From contig JAOADV010000002.1 in NCBI GenBank assembly GCA_026417135.1, positions 136,985-200,984 of the forward strand: a DNA stretch of 64,000 nucleotides, written 5' to 3'. Of this stretch, positions 47,471 to 56,744 are shown piece by piece. Positions within the stretch are counted from its first letter, which is position 1. Each line of letters begins with the position of its first letter. The stretch is from Ignavibacteria bacterium. GTDB lineage: Bacteria; Bacteroidota; Ignavibacteria; Kapaibacteriales; UBA2268. The position numbers were made by a program, and so were the translations under genes. Under the pieces are notes generated by a model. The model was not told the origin of the DNA. It was given only the letters and a program-made list of their open reading frames with translations, and did no database searches.

Positions 47471-47506
47471 ATTTTTGTATTTTAATGTCGTTCCAGAGGT
47501 TCCTAT

Positions 47507-49705
47507 TTGTATTCAAGTATAGAAGATAGTGCTGTTCTAAGTAATTTAAATCCAGCTCAGCTCGAAGCTGTTTGTTCTGTCGAAGGTCCAAATTTAATAA
47601 TTGCTGGTGCTGGTAGTGGAAAAACAAGGGTTCTCACTCATAAAATTGCATATCTAATTGAGATTGGAATTCCACCGCAAAATATACTTGCTTTGACATT
47701 TACAAACAAGGCAGCCTATGTGATGAAAGAAAGGATTGCTTCGCTTGTTAATCCCGAGGCATCCAAAAGAATTTGGGCTGGGACATTCCATTCAATTTTT
47801 GCTCGCATCCTACGTTTCGAGGCTAATTCATTAGGTTTCACACCAAACTTCTCTATTTACGATGCCGAAGATTCTTTAAACATTATCAAAAAACTTTTAA
47901 GCGAGAACAATATCTCGAACAATCGAATTTCAGCAGAATCTGTCCAACACATTATTTCTAAGGCAAAAAACTCTGTTCTTTCACCCGAGGAGTTTGCAAA
48001 AGAAGCAAAGAATTCAATCGAGCGACAAGTTGCATATTTTTATAAGGAGTATCAAGAGTATGTTAGAAAAAACAACGCAATGGATTTCGATGATTTATTA
48101 GTTAACACTTTTGAACTATTCCAACTGTATCCTGAGATACTTGAAAAGTACCAGAACCGCTTTACATTTATACTTGTCGATGAATACCAAGATACAAACA
48201 GAGTTCAATACTTTATTATCAAGCAACTTTCTTCGAAACACCAAAACATAACTGTCGTAGGGGATGATGCACAAAGTATCTATCGTTGGAGAGGAGCAGA
48301 CATTCGCAATATTTTGGATTTTCAAAAAGATTTTCCAAATGCTAAAATATTTAGACTTGAGCAAAATTATCGCTCGACAAAAAATATACTTGGAGCTGCC
48401 GATAGTTTGATTAGACATAATCGAAAACAAATCGAAAAGAAGCTTTGGACCGAAAATGAAGAAGGCGATTTAATTGAGCTCATTACTTGCCAAGATGAAA
48501 AGGACGAGGCATCGAAAGTTGTTCAAAAAATAAAAGAGTTGGTCAAGGTTGATAAATTTACTTACAAAGACATTGCTATCTTTTATAGAACTAATGCTCA
48601 ATCTTTGGAGTTCGAAAATGCTTTGCGTAAAGAAAACATATCCTACGTCGTTGTTGGGGGGATGTCATTTTACAAGCGAAAGGAAATAAAAGATGTTCTT
48701 GCTTATTTGCGAGTGATGGTGAATCCATACGACGACGAAGCCTTAATCCGAATTATTAACGAGCCAAATCGGGGCATTGGGAAAGCAACTCTAAATCATT
48801 TGTTGACATATGCAAATGAAAAAAGAATCTCGTTATTCGAAAGCTTTAATTTTCTCGATGAAATAGTGAATTTACAGCAAAAGGCAAAAGTTGTTATTTC
48901 AAATTTTCAGAATTGGATTAAAAGTTTCCAAGAAAAGTTGGAAACGAGATTTAATCTTTTCGATGTAATTTTAGAATATATAAACCAATCTGGGTTGATT
49001 CAGATGTATGAAGAAATAAATACGGAAGATTCGTACGATAGAATTGATAATATCAAAACATTATTGGGTGATATATACAACTTCTTGAAATTGAATCCGG
49101 AGCTTGGCTTGGAGGATTATTTACAACAAATTAGCTTGATATCTGATGTGGATGATAAAAATTTTTCGACTGAACAAATAAAATTGATGACATTACATTC
49201 TGCAAAAGGGCTTGAATTTCCTGTTGTGTTTATTGTTGGTTTGGAACAAGGACTTTTCCCACTTGTTCGTTATAAGACAACTAACGAAGATGAAGAAGAA
49301 GAACGCAGATTGTTTTACGTAGGTTTGACAAGAGCAATGAATAAGCTTTTTCTTACATATGCCAAGGTTAGATATAGATTTGGAACGGAAAATTACCAGA
49401 TTCCATCGAAATTCTTAAATGAAATTGACCCAAAATACATTCGAGAAATTAAACCAGAAAAGGTTTCCTCTTGGACATATCAAAAGTCATCCGAATACGA
49501 AGACTTACATAGTTATCATGAAAGTTATGACCAAACTGTCGAAGAAACTCTCCGAGTCGGCGATAAAGTACTTCATCCATTTTTTGGTCTTGGCCGAGTC
49601 GAAAAATTAGAAGGAAGTGGAAACTATGCCCAAGCGTTGGTGAACTTCGAAAACGTTGGAAGAAAGAAGCTTATGCTACAATATGCAAGGTTAAAAAAGG
49701 TATAA
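47507..49705 (+). CDS. pcrA: UvrD/PcrA superfamily 1 DNA helicase
   Basis: A 732-residue 3'-5' helicase for repair and for removing RecA or stalled polymerases. Motifs appear in order: 'GAGSGKTRVLTHKI' (Walker A), 'AGTFHSIFARIL', 'LVDEYQDTN', 'GDDAQSIYRWRGAD', 'LEQNYRST', 'TLHSAKGLEFPVVFIVG' and 'VGLTRAM'. The C-terminal Tudor-like barrel ('VGDKVLHPFFGLGRVEKLEG') is present. No in-frame ATG exists at the N terminus; the start is the TTG at 47507, supported by an AGAGG site about 8 bases upstream. Confidence 0.95.
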   Translation: MYSSIEDSAVLSNLNPAQLEAVCSVEGPNLIIAGAGSGKTRVLTHKIAYLIEIGIPPQNILALTFTNKAAYVMKERIASLVNPEASKRIWAGTFHSIFARILRFEANSLGFTPNFSIYDAEDSLNIIKKLLSENNISNNRISAESVQHIISKAKNSVLSPEEFAKEAKNSIERQVAYFYKEYQEYVRKNNAMDFDDLLVNTFELFQLYPEILEKYQNRFTFILVDEYQDTNRVQYFIIKQLSSKHQNITVVGDDAQSIYRWRGADIRNILDFQKDFPNAKIFRLEQNYRSTKNILGAADSLIRHNRKQIEKKLWTENEEGDLIELITCQDEKDEASKVVQKIKELVKVDKFTYKDIAIFYRTNAQSLEFENALRKENISYVVVGGMSFYKRKEIKDVLAYLRVMVNPYDDEALIRIINEPNRGIGKATLNHLLTYANEKRISLFESFNFLDEIVNLQQKAKVVISNFQNWIKSFQEKLETRFNLFDVILEYINQSGLIQMYEEINTEDSYDRIDNIKTLLGDIYNFLKLNPELGLEDYLQQISLISDVDDKNFSTEQIKLMTLHSAKGLEFPVVFIVGLEQGLFPLVRYKTTNEDEEEERRLFYVGLTRAMNKLFLTYAKVRYRFGTENYQIPSKFLNEIDPKYIREIKPEKVSSWTYQKSSEYEDLHSYHESYDQTVEETLRVGDKVLHPFFGLGRVEKLEGSGNYAQALVNFENVGRKKLMLQYARLKKV

Positions 49706-49752
49706 CAGCTACTCGTTAACTTTGATTAAAAGAAACAATGTACTTAGTGAAA

Positions 49753-49794
49753 CAATCCACAAATTTTCCACATTTTATCCACAATTTTTCCACA
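49753..49794 (+). promoter_or_regulatory. Array of four DnaA-box-like sites at 11-bp spacing
   Basis: Four 9-mers in the same direction start at 49753, 49764, 49775 and 49786, exactly 11 bases apart. The third is a perfect DnaA box (TTATCCACA); the second and fourth are TTTTCCACA (one change) and the first has two changes. They are followed by an AT-rich stretch and the start of the AlbA_2-type gene. Binding of DnaA is inferred from the sites only. Confidence 0.6.
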
Positions 49795-49838
49795 TTTTTT
49801 TCCCAATTAATTTTTAATGAATTTTCTGTTAATAAAAA

Positions 49839-50489
49839 ATGGACATAGAAAGATTTAAAGAAATTGTTGCAGAAGGGGAGAATTCTAAAGTCGAGTTTAA
49901 AAGAAAATTAACATCTCCCGAAAAAATTGCTCGTGAGATATGCGCCTTTGCAAATACAAAAGGAGGTGTAATCATTATTGGTATTGACGACGACCGTAAA
50001 GTTGTTGGTATTGATTCAGAAAAAAGTGAAATTGGTATTATCGAAACTGCTTGTCAATTCAATATCGACCCCCCAATTACACCTCGGTCTATCGAAATAT
50101 TTAATTATAACAAGAAGGACGTGTTAATTATTGAAATAGAAGAAAGTAAAAACAAACCCCATACTATAGAAGGATTCGATGATAAAGGTAGAAAACATAG
50201 ATATGCATACATTAGAATAGGAGAAAAATCTGTATTAGCCAGTAAGGAAATGAAGAGATTACTTTCTGGCTTGCGACCCAATTCTAAACCTGATAAGATA
50301 TACATAGGTGAACAAGAAAAAAGACTTTTCGAATACCTCCAAAAATATGAAAAAATCACAGTAAGCGAATTTGCTCGACTAGCAAATATTTCACGCCGAA
50401 GGGCATCGGCAATTTTGGTAAAACTTGTCAAATTTGGGGTATTGCAAATTTATACCGATATGAATACCGATTATTTTGCTTTGCTATAA
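49839..50489 (+). CDS. AlbA_2 (Schlafen-type) domain transcriptional regulator
   Basis: A 216-residue protein. The N-terminal AlbA_2 domain is clear ('GENSKVEFKRKLTSPEKIAREICAFANTKGGVIIIGIDDD'). The last 60 residues look like a winged helix ('KYEKITVSEFARLANISRRRASAILVKLVKFGVL'). The combination suggests a DNA-binding regulator; its targets are unknown. It follows the DnaA-box-like array by about 45 bases, and its end overlaps convergent lpxK by 19 bases. Confidence 0.82.
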   Translation: MDIERFKEIVAEGENSKVEFKRKLTSPEKIAREICAFANTKGGVIIIGIDDDRKVVGIDSEKSEIGIIETACQFNIDPPITPRSIEIFNYNKKDVLIIEIEESKNKPHTIEGFDDKGRKHRYAYIRIGEKSVLASKEMKRLLSGLRPNSKPDKIYIGEQEKRLFEYLQKYEKITVSEFARLANISRRRASAILVKLVKFGVLQIYTDMNTDYFALL

Positions 50490-51484
50490 TTACTAAGTTT
50501 CGAAAGTAATGTCTCTCGAAAACCGTTTTCTTCGACAATTTTAATGTCCAATCTTGCAACGAAAACATTAATTTCACTTCCCGAAAAAACATTTTGAAAT
50601 TCTTCTAACTTGACCCAATCTTTTTCTGTGGTTATTAAGTTATTGACTCGGTATTTTTTCAGATCTTCAATTACCCTAATTAGGTCGGAGGTTCGATAAA
50701 GAAAGTGGTCGGAAAATTTATGATGTTTTATAATATTAAGTCCCAAATTCCTAAGGCTTTCATAAAATTTGTTATTATTTGCAATTCCACTTAAAGCAAT
50801 TAAAGGAATAGTTTTCAAATAACTTAATTCAACTTTTATTGTATTGTTAAGAAAAACGGAGCTTATTTCTTTGAAATAGTAGAACTTGTTTTGGGCTTTC
50901 AAATTTTCAAATATGTAGTCAATGCCCTTTTCAATTAATATAATATCCGCCCTTCTGTAATTGCCAAATGGCTCTCTTAAAAAACCTTTTGGAGCAACAA
51001 ATGGACGTTCGACAGTTCTTTTATCGATTAATAAAATATCAATATTTCTAAACAATTTTCTGTGCTGAAAACCATCGTCAACAATAACAACATCGAAATC
51101 AAACTTTTTTTCGATAAACTCAATGGACTTATGCTTGTTTGAACATACAACGATTGGAACATCAAGCTTGGTTGCAATTAAAAACATTTCGTCGCCAGCA
51201 AGATTCCAAGTTGTTAAAATTTCAGTTTCAGTTCGAACAATTCCCAATCCTTTACCTTTGCGTCTATATCCCCGCGAAATAATAATTGGTCGCCAATTAT
51301 TTTCCTTCAAAAAATTAGAAATGTAAATTGTCAAAGGGGTTTTTCCAGTACCGCCGAACGACAAATTTCCTATGCTTACAACTGGAAATTTTGATTGAAC
51401 TTGCTTGATTAATTTTGTGTCGAAAAGTTTGTTTCTTAATTGGACACCAACAGTGATAATAGAAGATAAAAAAGATTGAAACAT
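50471..51484 (-). CDS. lpxK: Tetraacyldisaccharide 4'-kinase
   Basis: A 337-residue lipid A kinase that phosphorylates the 4' position of the tetraacyl disaccharide precursor. The N terminus has an LpxK-type ATP site ('VVSIGNLSFGGTGKTPLTIY'), then 'RGYRRKGKG', 'VVDDGFQHRKL' and 'EKDWVKL' near the end. It shows that the organism makes lipopolysaccharide. It lies 3 bases after the MEMO-AMMECR1 gene. Confidence 0.93.
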   Translation of the reverse strand: MFQSFLSSIITVGVQLRNKLFDTKLIKQVQSKFPVVSIGNLSFGGTGKTPLTIYISNFLKENNWRPIIISRGYRRKGKGLGIVRTETEILTTWNLAGDEMFLIATKLDVPIVVCSNKHKSIEFIEKKFDFDVVIVDDGFQHRKLFRNIDILLIDKRTVERPFVAPKGFLREPFGNYRRADIILIEKGIDYIFENLKAQNKFYYFKEISSVFLNNTIKVELSYLKTIPLIALSGIANNNKFYESLRNLGLNIIKHHKFSDHFLYRTSDLIRVIEDLKKYRVNNLITTEKDWVKLEEFQNVFSGSEINVFVARLDIKIVEENGFRETLLSKLSNYSKAK

Positions 51485-51487
51485 TTT

Positions 51488-52954
51488 TTACGATTTAATA
51501 ATTAACGCCTCGAAGGAATAAATTTCCGCCTCTGGGTCGAGATAGGTGTTTTTCGCAAGGCCAGCTTTAAGACATAAATTTTCGAGGAATGTAGTTAAAT
51601 TCCAATTCCTTGTGCTTGCTACTTGTGGAAGTAAAAGACCAGTATGGTTTTTATATCTAATGTATAGCCCATTTTTTCCAACGTTAATTTGTTTGAAGTC
51701 GAAGACTTTCTTAAATCTCGAAATTATTGTTATTTCATAAGTTAAGTAGGGTAGTTCATTTGGATGAATTGGACCAAATCTCCAATCACCCGTGGCGCTT
51801 AAACGTGCAACATCTTGTATTTCGAGGATTAAAGGCTTCGTTGGGACAATATGTCCCATACAAGCTCTCAACTCGTCGTTTTTGTTTATTGTTACAAATC
51901 CAGTAAGTGAAAGGGTTAAAAGAGGCGAAGAATCTTTAATTTCAATCGGTTTGATTTCAGTTCTGTTCGCGGTCGCTTCGACAGTTTGCTTTACAATCTC
52001 GAGTAATTTCTTCTTTTCCTCATCTGGTAGAGAAGGGATTTCAGTTCGAGAGTAGTTGGGGTCCGAAATCAAAGCCCCAGAAAAGTATCCTACAACTGAT
52101 TGATGTTCTGAGCGAGCAAAAGGGGAATCACCACTTGTAGCATAGTACAAATTAATTGCACGGTTTGCTCCGAAAGATTCAGAAACAGCCATTACCACTG
52201 CAATAGGACCAGCTCCACAAGCTTCGACTTCTCTGTTTTGCAATTCATTAATGAGCTTAAAATAATCGAACATCGAAAAGGTAGAGAGGAATTCCTCGTC
52301 TATTGCATATGCTGTTTTATAGGAATGATAATGGGAAAGGTCTGAACTTGCTATAAGTAAGATGTTGTTAGAAGTTTCACTTTTTTTTATCGCATTGTAT
52401 ATTGCCATACTTAGTTGATGAATGACATTTTGTTCTTGGGACCCCATAACTATAGGTACAATTTTAGAATCTGGGAAAATCGTTTGAACAAAGGGTATTT
52501 GGACTTCCAAAGAATGTTCTGCATCACCTTTGTGTCCACTATGCCCTTCGAGCCCGAATTTTACTAGAGGTAATTCAGAAGAAATTAATTTTGCCAATTG
52601 TTTATCGACGAAGGCTGGGCCCAACGGAGTAAGATATGCATCTCCCGGAAAAACCGATGCAAAAGGAAAGTAAGCCCTATGTGAAGGTGAAATGATTATT
52701 ACTGTCGAATAACTTCCATTTCTCAACTCTCTATAAACTTTACCAGCAACGAAGCCACTATAGACATATCCTGCGTGAGGAGAAACAATGCCTATTATTT
52801 TTTCACCTTTTGAAAAAAAATTAGGTTTGTCGATTTCCAAAAATTTTTCAATGTCTTCTCGAAGTTTCTCTTTATTTGAAGGATAAAATGAACCTGAAAC
52901 TACGGGTTCCCTCAAAAAAATGTTCGAATCGGAGGTAACTCCATTATAACTCAT
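51488..52954 (-). CDS. MEMO-AMMECR1 fusion protein (AmmeMemoRadiSam system)
   Basis: A 488-residue fusion of two domains that are separate in many organisms. Residues about 15-290 are MEMO-like and keep the metal ligands corresponding to human His49, His81, His192 and Cys244 ('SPHAGYVYSG', 'SPSHRAYF', 'SSDLSHYHSY' and 'VEACGAGP'). Residues about 310-485 are AMMECR1-like ('TINKNDELRACMGHIVP' and 'TYEITIISR'). In the AmmeMemoRadiSam system these two occur with a radical SAM protein, which is not in the window. The biochemical role is unknown. Confidence 0.9.
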   Translation of the reverse strand: MSYNGVTSDSNIFLREPVVSGSFYPSNKEKLREDIEKFLEIDKPNFFSKGEKIIGIVSPHAGYVYSGFVAGKVYRELRNGSYSTVIIISPSHRAYFPFASVFPGDAYLTPLGPAFVDKQLAKLISSELPLVKFGLEGHSGHKGDAEHSLEVQIPFVQTIFPDSKIVPIVMGSQEQNVIHQLSMAIYNAIKKSETSNNILLIASSDLSHYHSYKTAYAIDEEFLSTFSMFDYFKLINELQNREVEACGAGPIAVVMAVSESFGANRAINLYYATSGDSPFARSEHQSVVGYFSGALISDPNYSRTEIPSLPDEEKKKLLEIVKQTVEATANRTEIKPIEIKDSSPLLTLSLTGFVTINKNDELRACMGHIVPTKPLILEIQDVARLSATGDWRFGPIHPNELPYLTYEITIISRFKKVFDFKQINVGKNGLYIRYKNHTGLLLPQVASTRNWNLTTFLENLCLKAGLAKNTYLDPEAEIYSFEALIIKS

Positions 52955-53016
52955 TTTAAAGAAGTTTGTGAACTTAGTGGAAGTAATTTAATAAAAAAAA
53001 ATTGATTAGCAAAGGA

Positions 53017-54045
53017 TTAAAGTAGTTCATCAGAAAAAGAAACAATTTCATTTATCTTACGGTAGATGTGATTGCTACCGCTTTTATAATCTCTCCTTTC
53101 AATTACTTTCAAAGCCGAAGAATATATTTGGCGCCAAGTTAACCCAAAGTATTCAAGCAACTCCTCTGGTTCGCCACTTAGCCCAAATCGGTCAGGCATA
53201 CCAACAAACTCGATTGGAACTGGATAATTTTTAGCCAGAACTTCAGCAATGGCACTACCTAAACCACCGTGAACTTGATGTTCTTCTGCTGTAACTACTG
53301 CACCACATTCCCGTGCCGATTCGACAATCGTTTTGATATCTATTGGTTTGATGGTGTGGTTATTTATTACTTTTGCGGATATGCCTTTACGTTTTTGAAG
53401 TTCTTCGGCAGCTATTAACGCTTCCCAGACCATTGTTCCACAGGCAATAATAGCAACATCTTTTCCTTCGCGAAAAATTTCAGCTCGCCCTAAGGTGAAT
53501 GGGGTATCTTCGGTTGTGAAATAGGGTAGAGGAGCGCGACCAAATCGAATAAATGCTGGTCCATATATTTCTGCTATGGAATGAGTTGCTTTCTTTGTTT
53601 CAAGATAGTCGCAAGGCACTACAACAGTCATATTGGGTAATGTTCTCAATAGCGCAAGTTCTTCGAGTGATTGATGGGTAGCTCCATCTGCCCCGACAGT
53701 TATACCAGAATGACCACCTCCGATTTTGACATTGGCATTATTGTAGCAAACCGATATTCTAAGTTGGTCTGCATTCCGGAAAGCTGAAAATGCGCTATAA
53801 GATGCAAAAAAAGGGATTTTTCCAGAAAGAGCGAGTCCGACAGCAATTGTTGTGGCGTTTTGTTCGGCTATTCCAATGGAAAAAAACCTTTCTGGAAAAC
53901 GGTCTCGAAAAAATGAAGTGAGAACGGAAGTTGTTACATCGGCACCTAAGACAACAATCTTGTCATTTTTTTCACCTAATTCTACAAGAGCTTCCCCGAA
54001 GCCGAAACGGGTTGCCTTTTTCCCAAGCAATTTAAACACCTTCAT
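53017..54045 (-). CDS. Transketolase, C-terminal subunit
   Basis: The pyrimidine-binding and C-terminal domains (342 aa) of a split transketolase of the pentose phosphate pathway. 'RFFSIGIAEQNATTIAVGLALSG' carries the catalytic Glu, and 'GGGHSGITVGADGATHQSLEELALLRTLP' the His residues. The C-terminal 'VTAEEHQVHGGLGSAIAEVLA' is typical. The N-terminal subunit is encoded upstream, separated by a lipoprotein gene which overlaps this start by 14 bases. The two proteins must associate for activity. Confidence 0.93.
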   Translation of the reverse strand: MKVFKLLGKKATRFGFGEALVELGEKNDKIVVLGADVTTSVLTSFFRDRFPERFFSIGIAEQNATTIAVGLALSGKIPFFASYSAFSAFRNADQLRISVCYNNANVKIGGGHSGITVGADGATHQSLEELALLRTLPNMTVVVPCDYLETKKATHSIAEIYGPAFIRFGRAPLPYFTTEDTPFTLGRAEIFREGKDVAIIACGTMVWEALIAAEELQKRKGISAKVINNHTIKPIDIKTIVESARECGAVVTAEEHQVHGGLGSAIAEVLAKNYPVPIEFVGMPDRFGLSGEPEELLEYFGLTWRQIYSSALKVIERRDYKSGSNHIYRKINEIVSFSDELL

Positions 54046-54640
54046 TACCTCGTCTTTTTAATAAATTTTCAAGATGTTCAAGATTTAGAGAATTCAATAT
54101 CTCGAAAATTACGTCTTGGAAATTGTCATAGTTAATCGCTTCAATTTTTATGTGAAATCTTTGAAGATAGACAAAGTCGCAATGGCCGCTTCCTAAGTAA
54201 ACATCTTTCGATAATCTACCAATCCCATTCTTGAATTGAAAAATCTCCTTGTTTCCGGACAACTCGAAAAGATTTTTAAGGTGATATGGAAGATATTTAT
54301 ATGTAATGTAATCGTAAATATAAATTACTATTAAGCCATTCGAAGAAACATACTCTGCTGAAACTGTATTGACATTTATCCCACTTAACCAAGTAGTTCC
54401 TTTATTTACTTTATCAAGTCTTATGTCAAGAATTGTTTTAGGGACGATTTCGGCTAACTGGTCTAATTTAAGTGGACTTGCCTTTGTCTCGGAATAGAAT
54501 TCTTTATTGATAGATTCTTTAGTTGATTGTTTTTCTACTTGACTCTTAGAATCGATATTTTGGGATAGTTTCTCATTTCGTTCCTTCGAACAAGAGGACG
54601 AAAATAAGACCATTAAAAATATGGGTATTAGAAACCTCAT
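54032..54640 (-). CDS. Hypothetical lipoprotein between the transketolase halves
   Basis: A 202-residue protein I do not recognise. The signal ends with 'VLFSSSC' (lipobox), followed by a Ser/Lys/Glu-rich linker and a domain with 'YIYDYITYKYLPYHLKNLF' and 'YLGSGHCDFVYLQRFH'. It lies between the two transketolase genes, overlapping the upstream one by 4 and the downstream one by 14 bases, so translation is coupled although the product is predicted to be exported. Confidence 0.65.
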   Translation of the reverse strand: MRFLIPIFLMVLFSSSCSKERNEKLSQNIDSKSQVEKQSTKESINKEFYSETKASPLKLDQLAEIVPKTILDIRLDKVNKGTTWLSGINVNTVSAEYVSSNGLIVIYIYDYITYKYLPYHLKNLFELSGNKEIFQFKNGIGRLSKDVYLGSGHCDFVYLQRFHIKIEAINYDNFQDVIFEILNSLNLEHLENLLKRRGNEGV

Positions 54641-55515
54641 AGTAGTTCCGATAATGCTTGAATCATTTGTTGTTCATTTGGTGGTATTCCGTGCCATTCA
54701 TAACTATCGTTCATAAAAGAAATAGGGAAACCCATTTTAGTTTTGGCGATTATTACGGTAGGTTTACCGATTTTATTTTTATGATTTTGGTGAAATGTTT
54801 GGAAAGCCGATAGTATCTCCGAAAAGTTATGCCCATCTATTTCAATAACAAAAAAATTAAAAGCTTCGAATTTTTTGTCGAGAGGGTAAATGCTCATCAC
54901 ATCGTGAACACGGCCATCAATTTGGCAATCGTTATTGTCAACAATCCAGCATAAATTGTCAAGTTTATAATGTGCAGCTGCCATTGCAGCTTCCCAAACC
55001 GAGCCTTCTTGAAGTTCGCCATCTCCGGTGAGAGCGAAAACCCGCCTTTCATTTTTATCTAAGTATTTGTCGTTTATTGCCATACCAACAGCAATTGAAA
55101 TACCTTGCCCAAGGGATGCAACAGAAGTTTCCAGACCGGGTAGCTCCATATCTATTCCAGGATGCCCTTGCAATCGTGAGCCTAATTTACGAAGAGTTCT
55201 AAGTTCTTCGACTGGGAAAAAACCAGCTCTTGCAAGCGAAGCGTAAAGTATAGGGCAAATATGCCCAGCACTAAGTACAAATCTATCGCGCTCGTTCCAA
55301 TTAGGATTGGTAGGGTCGTATCGCATCACTGCGCCAAAGAACAAAACTGCAAAAATATCGGCAGTTCCAAGCGACCCACCACTATGTCCCGACCTTGCTA
55401 AGTAAAGACTCTTAATAACATCTCGCCGGAGCTCTTTCGCAATATCAGCAAATTCTTCGGGGGTTCTAGCCCGATTCTCGAAGGTAAATTGCTCGAATTC
55501 TATTTTTGTAGTCAT
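54637..55515 (-). CDS. Transketolase, N-terminal subunit
   Basis: The thiamine-diphosphate-binding half (292 aa). 'SGHSGGSLGTADIFAVL', the ThDP signature 'ALTGDGELQEGSVWEAAM' through 'IVDNNDCQIDG', and 'DGHNF' are present. The start is taken at the ATG at 55515 (MTTKIEF); an ATG seven codons upstream would add an unlikely hydrophobic leader. It is the first gene of this three-gene unit and diverges from flhF. Confidence 0.93.
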   Translation of the reverse strand: MTTKIEFEQFTFENRARTPEEFADIAKELRRDVIKSLYLARSGHSGGSLGTADIFAVLFFGAVMRYDPTNPNWNERDRFVLSAGHICPILYASLARAGFFPVEELRTLRKLGSRLQGHPGIDMELPGLETSVASLGQGISIAVGMAINDKYLDKNERRVFALTGDGELQEGSVWEAAMAAAHYKLDNLCWIVDNNDCQIDGRVHDVMSIYPLDKKFEAFNFFVIEIDGHNFSEILSAFQTFHQNHKNKIGKPTVIIAKTKMGFPISFMNDSYEWHGIPPNEQQMIQALSELL

Positions 55516-55625
55516 AATTGAAAAAAGAAAAAACAAAATTAATAAATATAAAAATTGTAATTTAATTTTTTTCGAAATCTTTTTCTATGTTTGGCACAAT
55601 ATTTTCATTTTAACAATTTTTATCG

Positions 55626-56744
55626 ATGACGATGAAAATAAGGAAATTTATCGCAAGGACAATCCAAGAAGGGAGAGAAAAAATATTAGCGGAGCTTGGT
55701 AACGAAGCTATCATCTTATCCACAAGAGTTCTTCCTCCGGCGCCCCCAGAAATGGAGGAATTAATCGAGTTTGTGGCTGCTGTGGATAAACCAGATGAAG
55801 AAATTAATCGAAAAAAAATCGAAAAAGACTCTCTTGGGAAAGATATTAACAAAGAAGATTTTTTAGCGATTACTTCACAAGTTATCAAAGAAATAACAAC
55901 ACTCAAAGAAATGGTTTGGAAGTTGTCCGAAAAAATTTCTTATAAATTTCTTGCAAATTTAGAGACAGAATATTCTGAGCTTGCAACTTTAATGGTTTCT
56001 AATGGTTATACAAGCGATTTTATATTAAACTTTATCCAGAATTTTAAAAATGTGAACTACTCGGATTTCGAGGATTTAAGACAAAAAGCCGTTGTGTCGC
56101 TGGCAAAAAAAATTGTTTACGAAAAACCTTTGAAAAAAAACTCGAAATGTCAATCTTATTTATTTATAGGTCCGACTGGGGTAGGGAAAACATTAACGAT
56201 TATCAAACTTGGAATATTATATAAAATCTTGCTCGAAAGTAGGGTAGCAATTATTTCTTGCGACACCAGAAAAGTCGGTGGGTGGGAGCAAATGCAAGTT
56301 ATTTCAGCAATCTCGAGTATCCCAGCAATTTTTTGCCAAACAAAATCCGAATTCTTTTTGAATTACGAAAGCTTTCGAAACTATGATTTTATACTTGTAG
56401 ATACCAGCGGAGGTAGCCAAAAAGATAAAGAATATCTCGAAGAACTAACAGCTAATGTCGAAATGCATAATTGGGATAGAATATTTCTTACATTGTCAGT
56501 TACTTCGGATAAATTGAATTTTAAAGATAACGTTTCTGTATTTAAAGAATTCAAACCAACAAATCTGATATTGACAAAGTTCGACGAAGTTGCTACAATT
56601 GGTCATATTTACGAGACTTTATGTGAAATATCGCAAGAAATTCCCCTTGCATATTTATCTTTAGGAGTCGAGATACCAAATTCTATAGAACCAGCAAAAG
56701 AAGAAATTCTTGGGAAGTTCTTAATTAATTATTTACCCCAATGA
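55626..56744 (+). CDS. flhF: Flagellar biosynthesis GTPase FlhF
   Basis: A 372-residue SRP-type GTPase that sets flagellar number and position. The N-terminal basic region is followed by helices and the GTPase domain from about residue 175: 'IGPTGVGKTLTIIKLG' (G1), 'SCDTRKVGGWEQM', 'LVDTSGGSQKD' (G3) and 'LTKFDE' (G4). The start could also be the ATG two codons in. It overlaps flhG by 4 bases. Confidence 0.93.
   Translation: MTMKIRKFIARTIQEGREKILAELGNEAIILSTRVLPPAPPEMEELIEFVAAVDKPDEEINRKKIEKDSLGKDINKEDFLAITSQVIKEITTLKEMVWKLSEKISYKFLANLETEYSELATLMVSNGYTSDFILNFIQNFKNVNYSDFEDLRQKAVVSLAKKIVYEKPLKKNSKCQSYLFIGPTGVGKTLTIIKLGILYKILLESRVAIISCDTRKVGGWEQMQVISAISSIPAIFCQTKSEFFLNYESFRNYDFILVDTSGGSQKDKEYLEELTANVEMHNWDRIFLTLSVTSDKLNFKDNVSVFKEFKPTNLILTKFDEVATIGHIYETLCEISQEIPLAYLSLGVEIPNSIEPAKEEILGKFLINYLPQ

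Noticed and set aside
49753-49838. A proven oriC
   Set aside because: The DnaA-box-like array is real, but gene directions converge rather than diverge here, and no dnaA, dnaN or parAB is in the window, so an origin cannot be claimed.
55586-55606. Possible sigma-54 promoter upstream of flhF (TTGGCAC followed by five bases and TTTC)
   Set aside because: The -24 part fits, but the invariant GC of the -12 element is absent. The sequence also overlaps a TATGTTTG element that could be an ordinary promoter half.
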